A stretch of DNA of 28,659 nt from assembly GCA_038209965.1 (NCBI GenBank), contig JBBQXF010000062.1, positions 1-28,659 on the forward strand. Direction: 5' to 3'. The position numbers and the translations under genes are program-made. The notes beneath the pieces are model-generated. The model was given only the letters and a program-made list of their open reading frames with translations. It made no database searches and was not told the DNA's origin. Shown piece after piece: positions 24,201 to 28,659 of this stretch; within the stretch, counting starts at the first letter, position 1; every line of letters begins with the position of its first letter. This DNA comes from JALONO01 sp038209965 (GTDB taxonomy: Bacteria; Bacteroidota; Bacteroidia; Cytophagales; Thermoflexibacteraceae).

Positions 24201-25262
24201 AACAAGAACTACGCGATCAACGTGTCCCGTGGATCGGCGGCCCAGTCTGGCTGGAACCTAATTGGCAACCCGTACCCTTCGCTCTTGGATCTGGACGATT
24301 TGATCGCCACCAACTCGGGCCTGCTGGCCGAGAACACCGTTTGGCGGCGCACGGCTACCGCTCGCTTTGCCGGCCTGTGGGGGACTTATAACCCGGGCAC
24401 CGGGGGCCTGGGCACCAATACCGGCCCCGAGGCCGACAAAGTGCAATCGGGCCAAGGCTTTTTTGTTCGGGCCAGCACCAACGGATCTTTCGTGTTCAAC
24501 AATTCAATGCGGCCCCTCACCTATTCCCAGCCCCGTTTTTTCCGGGGCGAGGAGAGCGAAAAGCTCAATGATTTCACTGGGCTGGTGCGCTTGGACTTGA
24601 CCAACCAGCGCACTAGTTTTACCGATCAAACCATCGTCTATTTCCGCAACGGGGCCACCGAGGCCAAGGATCGGCTGTTTGACAGCCAAAAAACCTTCTT
24701 CAACTCTTCGCCCTACCCCAACTTGTTCACCAAGATTGGGGACGAAGCGATGGCCATCAACGGGTTTCCGTTGGCTTATGAAGAGAGCCAAATCCCGCTT
24801 TACATCCGGGTGGCCGAGCAGGGCCGCCACGTGTTGCGCATTGACACTGCATTGTACCTAAAGAGCGGGGTGAACGTCTGGTTGGATGACAAAGAGACCA
24901 ATACCAGCCACAATTTACTGGAGGGGGCTTATGCTTTCACCGTCAATTCGGGCCGCCAAGATCGGTTTGTCCTGCGCTTTGCCCAAGGCCAATTGGCCGG
25001 CCCGCTGGCCCCGGAGCTGGTACTTTATCCCAACCCTGCCACCACCGGGCTTACGCTGCGCTACCAGAGCGAAACCGTGAATGGACAAGCTTATATTACC
25101 ATTACTGATCCATTCGGTAAGATTTACCAGAGTTTCTCCATTGAAAAGAACGCCAAAGTTTTTCAGGTGGCTGCCAATATTGAAGCCTTGCCCAAGGGCA
25201 TTTACCTCGTGAACGTTCGGGACGGGGCCAGCAGCCAAACCCAGAAATTTATCAAACAGTAG
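21279..25262 (+). CDS. T9SS-secreted parallel beta-helix surface protein
   Basis: A 1327-residue protein exported by Sec and then by the type IX secretion system. The signal peptide is residues 1-29 (TNLLLCLIFTMGAVTTVNG). Residues about 31-600 look like a right-handed parallel beta-helix of the Pmp/adhesin kind, with repeated GG[GA]-[LIY]-[YFW] turns such as NNGGGLYSED and NGGAIYVEG. A central region of unknown fold follows. Then comes a domain often seen in T9SS cargo, with GWNLIGNPYPSLLDLDDL and SGQGFFVRASTNGSF. The last 82 residues, from about 1246, are a type A sorting domain: ELVLYPNPATTGLTL, GKIYQSFS and the closing LPKGIYLVNV..TQKFIKQ. The upstream TTG would hide the signal peptide, so the ATG was chosen. 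Role as adhesin or matrix protein is inference. Confidence 0.93.
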   Translation: MICLLPQLFKTNLLLCLIFTMGAVTTVNGQRRIHVDPTAVGTASGDTWVDAYIDLRLAFNDAVAGDSVFVKDGTYQPTSGSDRTLSFALKTGVRYYGGFTGNEAPNVVNQPTPSLRGGLVKGGVPALPTFGISVLSGDIGTIGSNTDNSYHVVVANGVDNARKSLDRNVLSPDISADITYLDGFLIRDGNANGAGPDQNNGGGLWAKDSRIFISDVFFINNRAVNNGGGLYSEDSRVTIWLNIRNGNKQEFHSNLAGRDGGGYYLNHDSFSDFNSDHLSFKNRAGRHGGALYVGAKIIMFGLVRDRISQTVQKGSSAAYIEECEAENGGAIYVEGPRESSQYWFMRDHWFVRCQALRRPGAAADEVSGYGGGLFVNYPRLVVTNSIFSNSQVLLGNAAYRGGGLAVVNRQIDDPNVRTSDGDEAVAKLRHLTVINNTAAALGGTGGEGAGLYSEGGFTTDNLRIVNSLFWANRDDFGAGNVDRSFFLRNSPTPNTRASFLYCLFQESNLAAMAGPGPGSTFDNQCIYGKNPQLYKVVYPVPMSPATDAARNIYSPFEPYRAGVINDEVNEDYFGFLRSCVADIGAVECMRFAEQDGVWTDPAIWSPWQTHDLITNALLPAPMQQVPVNDHSVTIENSTIPPGVRTVTITTGTAAFAHNLYFNSGSFIMETGSTFTVRRTFFKFPTSATAFDPGGESNVATAGGTVIFENECQNYKVKVNDVGGSPLPGLDVRNFANQLFHNNTITFNNVILRNPGSLLGSPRFGIADYSVSPVLITPITPGLRSDQGGIIYLKRVLDLEIGDFGTANNLYLLSNPNYTAMVINRNNGDNEILNQPGSGPAAVWAERYVDAYQPSRTSGPGGLGYNYFSSPLTEISNLSVGVSINQYADNPGSEVPGIRLDNPADPYYWQNPIYVLGNFPNFYKYLEGNNNNFEGGAAPQAGWRCAAPGENMQFGRGYCVNLPSGRTIQLRGIPNNKNYAINVSRGSAAQSGWNLIGNPYPSLLDLDDLIATNSGLLAENTVWRRTATARFAGLWGTYNPGTGGLGTNTGPEADKVQSGQGFFVRASTNGSFVFNNSMRPLTYSQPRFFRGEESEKLNDFTGLVRLDLTNQRTSFTDQTIVYFRNGATEAKDRLFDSQKTFFNSSPYPNLFTKIGDEAMAINGFPLAYEESQIPLYIRVAEQGRHVLRIDTALYLKSGVNVWLDDKETNTSHNLLEGAYAFTVNSGRQDRFVLRFAQGQLAGPLAPELVLYPNPATTGLTLRYQSETVNGQAYITITDPFGKIYQSFSIEKNAKVFQVAANIEALPKGIYLVNVRDGASSQTQKFIKQ
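21870..22640 (+). repeat. Pmp-like glycine-turn repeats inside the surface protein
   Basis: Eight copies of a GG-hydrophobic-aromatic turn occur in one protein stretch: NGGGLWAKD, NGGGLYSED, DGGGYYLNH, HGGALYVGA, NGGAIYVEG, YGGGLFVNY, RGGGLAVVN and GAGLYSEGG. Several are preceded by F-x-x-N-type segments (FINNRA, FSNSQV). Each probably marks a coil turn of the beta-helix. Confidence 0.75.
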
Positions 25263-25285
25263 GGGGTTGGGGGCGTTATTGCAAC

Positions 25286-25331
25286 GATCACAAAAAAACT
25301 CCCGCCGAAAAGCGGGAGTTTTTTTGTGATC
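25286..25331. terminator. Two-way intrinsic terminator, perfect 20-bp inverted repeat
   Basis: Arms 25286-25305 and 25312-25331 are exact reverse complements around a CGAAAA loop. The core ACTCCCGC/GCGGGAGT is flanked by seven A on the left and seven T on the right, so it gives a GC stem followed by a U tract on both strands. It sits between the surface-protein gene (+) and atpG (-), and should terminate both. Confidence 0.95.
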
Positions 25332-25354
25332 AACTTTGGCAATGGACCGCTCAA

Positions 25355-26248
25355 CTAGCCATTGGAAAGGGCTTCGGCCCCGCCCACAATCTCCAAGATT
25401 TCCTTGGTGATGGAAGCTTGGCGGCTCCGGTTGTAAGTCAATTTTAGTTCTTTCAACAGTTCGCCCGCATTGTCGGTTGCTTTGTCCATGGCCGTCATCC
25501 GTGCCCCATGCTCAGAGGCAAAGGACTCCAGCAATGCTTTGTAAAAAGTAATCTTCAATGACTTGGGCAACAATTCTTGAGTAATCACCTGATTGCTGGG
25601 CTCATACAAATAGTCGATCGTGCTGACGCTTTTTTCCACCGAGGTGCTTGGCAAGCTGGTCAAAGGCAAAAATTGACTAGACCGGACTACTTGGGTGGCC
25701 ACGTTCTTGAATTCGTTATAAACGATTTCTACCACATCAAAATCTCTGCGTAGAAATCCATCCATTGCAAACTCGGCGGCGGCCCGCACCTTTTCAAAGC
25801 GAAGGGTGAGTAAAAGCTCGGTGTAAGTCTCAATAACATTGTAATTGCGGCGGGTGAAGAACTCCCGGCCCCGGCGACCAATGGACATCACCGTGACCGC
25901 CCCCGCTTTTTTCTGCTCAGCATATTTGCCGTCAATCAGCGCGACGGCGGCTTTCATCACATTGGAGTTGAAACTGCCGCACAGCCCCCGATCGGAAGTA
26001 ATCACCACTACCAGTACTTTATTGACCGGGCGCTCATTGGCAAACGGGTTTTCATCGTTCTGGACTTCCTCACTGGCAATCACATTGTTCAGGATTCCTT
26101 GCAAGCGCAGCGAATAGGGGCGCATTTGCATGATGTTGTCCTGCGCCTTGCGCAATTTGGCCGCCGCAACCATTTTCATGGCTTTGGTGATTTGCTGGGT
26201 AGAGCGCACGGAATTGATCCGGTTCCTGACTTCTTTTAAACTCGGCAT
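25355..26248 (-). CDS. atpG: ATP synthase F1 subunit gamma
   Basis: A 297-residue central-stalk subunit that turns inside the alpha3-beta3 head and couples proton flow to ATP synthesis at the inner membrane. The N-terminal coiled-coil helix is the family signature SLKEVRNRINSVRSTQQITK followed by AMKMVAAAKL. The C-terminal helix contains MTAMDKATDNAGELLKELKL and SRQASITKEILEIVGGAEAL. The Rossmann-like middle has VVVITSDRGLCGSFNSNV. Length is normal. It is the last of three atp genes here and ends 24 bases from the two-way terminator. Subunits beta and epsilon are not beside it, in keeping with their separate location in many Bacteroidota. Confidence 0.97.
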   Translation of the reverse strand: MPSLKEVRNRINSVRSTQQITKAMKMVAAAKLRKAQDNIMQMRPYSLRLQGILNNVIASEEVQNDENPFANERPVNKVLVVVITSDRGLCGSFNSNVMKAAVALIDGKYAEQKKAGAVTVMSIGRRGREFFTRRNYNVIETYTELLLTLRFEKVRAAAEFAMDGFLRRDFDVVEIVYNEFKNVATQVVRSSQFLPLTSLPSTSVEKSVSTIDYLYEPSNQVITQELLPKSLKITFYKALLESFASEHGARMTAMDKATDNAGELLKELKLTYNRSRQASITKEILEIVGGAEALSNG

Positions 26249-26320
26249 TGTTGCTTACGGATAGAATTACTTTAAATATAACTGCTGCAAACTGCCCAAG
26301 AGCAGCGCAATGACTATGCC

Positions 26321-27901
26321 TTACTTGGAATAGCTTTTGGCCAGTTCTAGGGCCACTTTTTTCAATGTGCTGGTAATATGGTCGTCCAGTTTGCCGGCTT
26401 TCAGTCCGGCGAGCACTTCTGGGTAGCGAGCCTCCAACTGGTTCACGTACTCGATTTCAAATTCCCGCACGCGCCGCACGTTCACTGTATCCAAATAACC
26501 GTTGGTCGAGGCGAAGATGATGGCAACCTGCCGTTCTACCGCTACTGGCGAATATTGGCCTTGTTTGAGGATTTCCAGATTGCGGCGGCCGCGTTCAATG
26601 ATCAGCTTGGTGGAAGCATCAAGGTCGGAACCAAACTTGGCAAAAGCTTCCAATTCGCGGAACTGGGCTTGGTCGAGCTTCAGCGTACCAGCCACTTTTT
26701 TCATCGACTTGATCTGGGCCGATCCACCCACTCGCGACACTGAAATGCCCACGTTGATCGCTGGCCGGACCCCGGCGTTGAATAAGTTCGACTCCAAAAA
26801 GATTTGTCCGTCGGTAATTGAAATCACGTTGGTCGGGATGTAGGCCGATACGTCACCCGCTTGGGTCTCGATAATGGGGAGCGCGGTCAATGACCCACCG
26901 CCTTTTACCCGGCCAATCAGCGAAGGGGGCAGATCGTTCATATTTTTGGCAATATCGTCTGAACGGGTAATCTTGGCTGCCCGCTCGAGCAGGCGGGAGT
27001 GCAAATAAAACACGTCACCGGGATAAGCTTCGCGGCCAGGGGGGCGGCGGAGGAGCAGCGACACTTCGCGGTAAGCCACGGCCTGCTTTGACAAATCGTC
27101 ATACACCACCAGCGCGGGCCGGCCAGTATCGCGGAAGTACTCGCCAATGGCGGCCCCGGCAAAGGGGGCATAAAACTGCATGGGCGCAGGCTCAGCCGCT
27201 GGGGCAGCTACTATCACGGTGTAAGGCATGGCACCCGCTTTTTCCAGTGCCGCCACTACGTTGGCAATGGTAGAAGCTTTTTGGCCAATGGCCACATAGA
27301 TACAATAAACGGTTTCGCCCCGCTCAAAAAATTCTCTTTGGTTGATAATCGTGTCAATCGCCACGGCGGTTTTGCCAGTTTGCCGATCGCCGATGATCAA
27401 TTCCCGTTGACCACGCCCGATGGGGATCATGGAGTCAATGGCTTTGATCCCGGTTTGCAAGGGCTCGTTCACTGGTTGGCGAAAGATAACCCCCGGGGCT
27501 TTGCGCTCGAGGGGCATTTCAAATTTCTCCCCGGTCAGCGGGCCTTTGCCATCAATCGGCTGGCCAAGGGTGTCCACCACCCGGCCGCACATGCCATCAC
27601 CCACGAGGATGGAGGCAATCTTGCGGGTGCGCTTCACGGTGTCGCCTTCTTTGATGCCCTGGGATTCCCCAAAGATTACGGCCCCCACGTTGTCCTCTTC
27701 CAAGTTCAGCACCAAGCCCTGGAGGCCGTTGCTAAACTCGAGGAGTTCGCCCGATTGGGCTTTGGACAGGCCATAAATGCGGGCAACCCCGTCGCCCACT
27801 TGTAGCACGGTGCCTACTTCTTCTAATTCGGCCTCGGTCTTGAAACTAGAGAGCTGCTCCCTAAGTATTGCTGAAACCTCATCGGGTCTGATTTGTACCA
27901 T
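26321..27901 (-). CDS. atpA: ATP synthase F1 subunit alpha
   Basis: A 526-residue non-catalytic nucleotide-binding subunit of the F1 head. The P-loop GDRQTGKT is at 171-178 in GRGQRELIIGDRQTGKTAVA. The Walker B region is ALVVYDDLSKQA at 263-274, followed by PGREAYPGDVFYLHSRLLERA, which is conserved in alpha subunits. The arginine that reaches into the catalytic site is in ISVSRVGGSAQ. The ATG giving MVQIRPDEVSAIL is preferred; a TTG four codons earlier is less likely. It is 73 bases downstream of atpH and 72 bases upstream of atpG, so it belongs to one operon despite the gaps. Confidence 0.98.
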   Translation of the reverse strand: MVQIRPDEVSAILREQLSSFKTEAELEEVGTVLQVGDGVARIYGLSKAQSGELLEFSNGLQGLVLNLEEDNVGAVIFGESQGIKEGDTVKRTRKIASILVGDGMCGRVVDTLGQPIDGKGPLTGEKFEMPLERKAPGVIFRQPVNEPLQTGIKAIDSMIPIGRGQRELIIGDRQTGKTAVAIDTIINQREFFERGETVYCIYVAIGQKASTIANVVAALEKAGAMPYTVIVAAPAAEPAPMQFYAPFAGAAIGEYFRDTGRPALVVYDDLSKQAVAYREVSLLLRRPPGREAYPGDVFYLHSRLLERAAKITRSDDIAKNMNDLPPSLIGRVKGGGSLTALPIIETQAGDVSAYIPTNVISITDGQIFLESNLFNAGVRPAINVGISVSRVGGSAQIKSMKKVAGTLKLDQAQFRELEAFAKFGSDLDASTKLIIERGRRNLEILKQGQYSPVAVERQVAIIFASTNGYLDTVNVRRVREFEIEYVNQLEARYPEVLAGLKAGKLDDHITSTLKKVALELAKSYSK

Positions 27902-27974
27902 GGTAATTGGCAAATTATATTATGTCTTTAAAAATAATGCGATTGAACAAATGGCCACCGCCACGAAAATACAG

Positions 27975-28535
27975 TTAAAACTCCTTGATGTACGGGTTGT
28001 GTGAAAACAACATCCGTAGATCGTTCAGGCGACTGCGGACCGAGTCGTCCACTTGTTTATCGCCCACGCGCAGGACAAAACCGCCGATAAGATCGGGATC
28101 AATCTTTTCCTTGAGTTCCACTTGTGCCTTGCCCGTCATTTGCCGTACTGCGGCCACAAATTGATTGCGCATGGATTCGTCAATGGGCACTGCGGTGGTC
28201 ACTTCGGCATTTTCGATCCCTTGCATCGCATTGTAGAGCAAGTGGAAAGCAACGGCAATGGCCTCAAGGCTGGCTTCCCGGTGCTTCTTGCCAATCAGGG
28301 CAAATAATGAAAGCGTCAGATCATTTACCCGGCCGGTGAACAAGCGTTTTATTACCGCCTGCTTTTTGTCATGGGTAATGATCGGGTTACGGAGCATGGC
28401 CCGAAGTTCGCGGTTTTCCTTGCAAGTATGGCTGAAAAGCAGCATATCTTGGTGGACTTCCGCCAAGATTCCCCGTTCCTGGGCTAAGCCTGCAATTGAT
28501 TTGGCATAACGCGAAGCTACTTTTTGGTCAAGCAT
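27975..28535 (-). CDS. atpH: ATP synthase F1 subunit delta
   Basis: A 186-residue subunit that joins the top of F1 to the peripheral b stalk. The N-terminal helical domain starts LDQKVASRYAKSIAGLAQER and includes LRNPIITHDKKQAVIKRLF. The C-terminal signature is KIDPDLIGGFVLRVGDKQVD followed by DSVRSRLNDL. Length is standard. The first ATG gives the usual N-terminus. It leads atpA by 73 bases and is preceded by the tail of another gene on the same strand. Confidence 0.95.
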   Translation of the reverse strand: MLDQKVASRYAKSIAGLAQERGILAEVHQDMLLFSHTCKENRELRAMLRNPIITHDKKQAVIKRLFTGRVNDLTLSLFALIGKKHREASLEAIAVAFHLLYNAMQGIENAEVTTAVPIDESMRNQFVAAVRQMTGKAQVELKEKIDPDLIGGFVLRVGDKQVDDSVRSRLNDLRMLFSHNPYIKEF

Positions 28536-28594
28536 TGCTAATTTCTTTGATATGGGTTGAGAACAGGTAGGCTACTTGATTTGGCAATTGGCAC

Positions 28595-28659
28595 CTAAAA
28601 CGGGTTTTCCGTGGCGTAAATCACTTGTTCAATTAATTCATTTTTAAATCGGTCATGTA
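28595..28659 (-). CDS. C-terminal tail of an upstream gene, cut by the window edge
   Basis: The last 20 codons of a minus-strand frame end in TAG and read HDRFKNELIEQVIYATENPF. The stop lies 59 bases before atpH. By the usual Bacteroidota gene order (B-E-F-H-A-G) this should be atpF, the b subunit, and a charged helical end would suit. However, the visible residues are too few and not diagnostic, so no gene symbol is given. Confidence 0.5.
   Translation of the reverse strand, partial: HDRFKNELIEQVIYATENPF

Overview
The window is chromosomal DNA from a member of the Bacteroidota. The reasons are a type IX secretion C-terminal sorting domain on a 1327-residue surface protein, ATP synthase genes in the order delta-alpha-gamma, an Mrp ATPase of the form I associate with this phylum, several genes with a TAnnTTTG-type -7 element, and almost no purine-rich ribosome binding sites. 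The flanks are rather GC-rich for the phylum. I cannot place it to genus.

Positions 1-9030 (GC-rich, core-like): an exported alpha/beta hydrolase (-); the iron-sulfur carrier ATPase Mrp (+); a cytosolic four-EF-hand protein (+) followed closely by an exported glucuronoyl-esterase-like enzyme (+); a Tat-exported flavin amine oxidase (-); dihydrolipoyl dehydrogenase with a strong terminator (-); a MazG-like pyrophosphohydrolase (-); and an 81-residue unknown protein (-) trailed by what looks like a frameshifted 38-residue membrane peptide.

Positions about 9400-17650 (visibly AT-richer): an accessory segment. It opens with a 60-bp imperfect inverted repeat and a dead IS630-family transposase carrying four in-frame stop codons but no frameshift. 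Then come genes all on the plus strand: a DUF4142 lipoprotein, a PNPOx-fold stress-type protein, a DAO-family flavin oxidoreductase, a SemiSWEET sugar transporter, an AI-2E/PerM-family membrane protein and an O-methyltransferase. Between them lie gene fragments, including a minus-strand gene broken by an apparent one-base slip. The six intact genes do not form one recognisable pathway. The segment reads as a mosaic of acquired genes.

Positions about 17690-28659 (GC-rich again): a small outer-membrane barrel protein with a poly-Asn loop and a strong terminator; the beta subunit of iron-sulfur serine dehydratase; a DinB-fold protein; a flavin-reductase-fold protein; the large T9SS-secreted beta-helix protein; a near-ideal two-way terminator; and, convergent to it, atpG, atpA and atpH on the minus strand. 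The tail of an upstream gene runs off the window edge.

I found no tRNA, rRNA, CRISPR array or known riboswitch. I see no clear new multi-gene system. The items most worth checking are the two one-base frameshift candidates, the phased direct repeats ahead of the DUF4142 gene, and the origin of the AT-rich segment.
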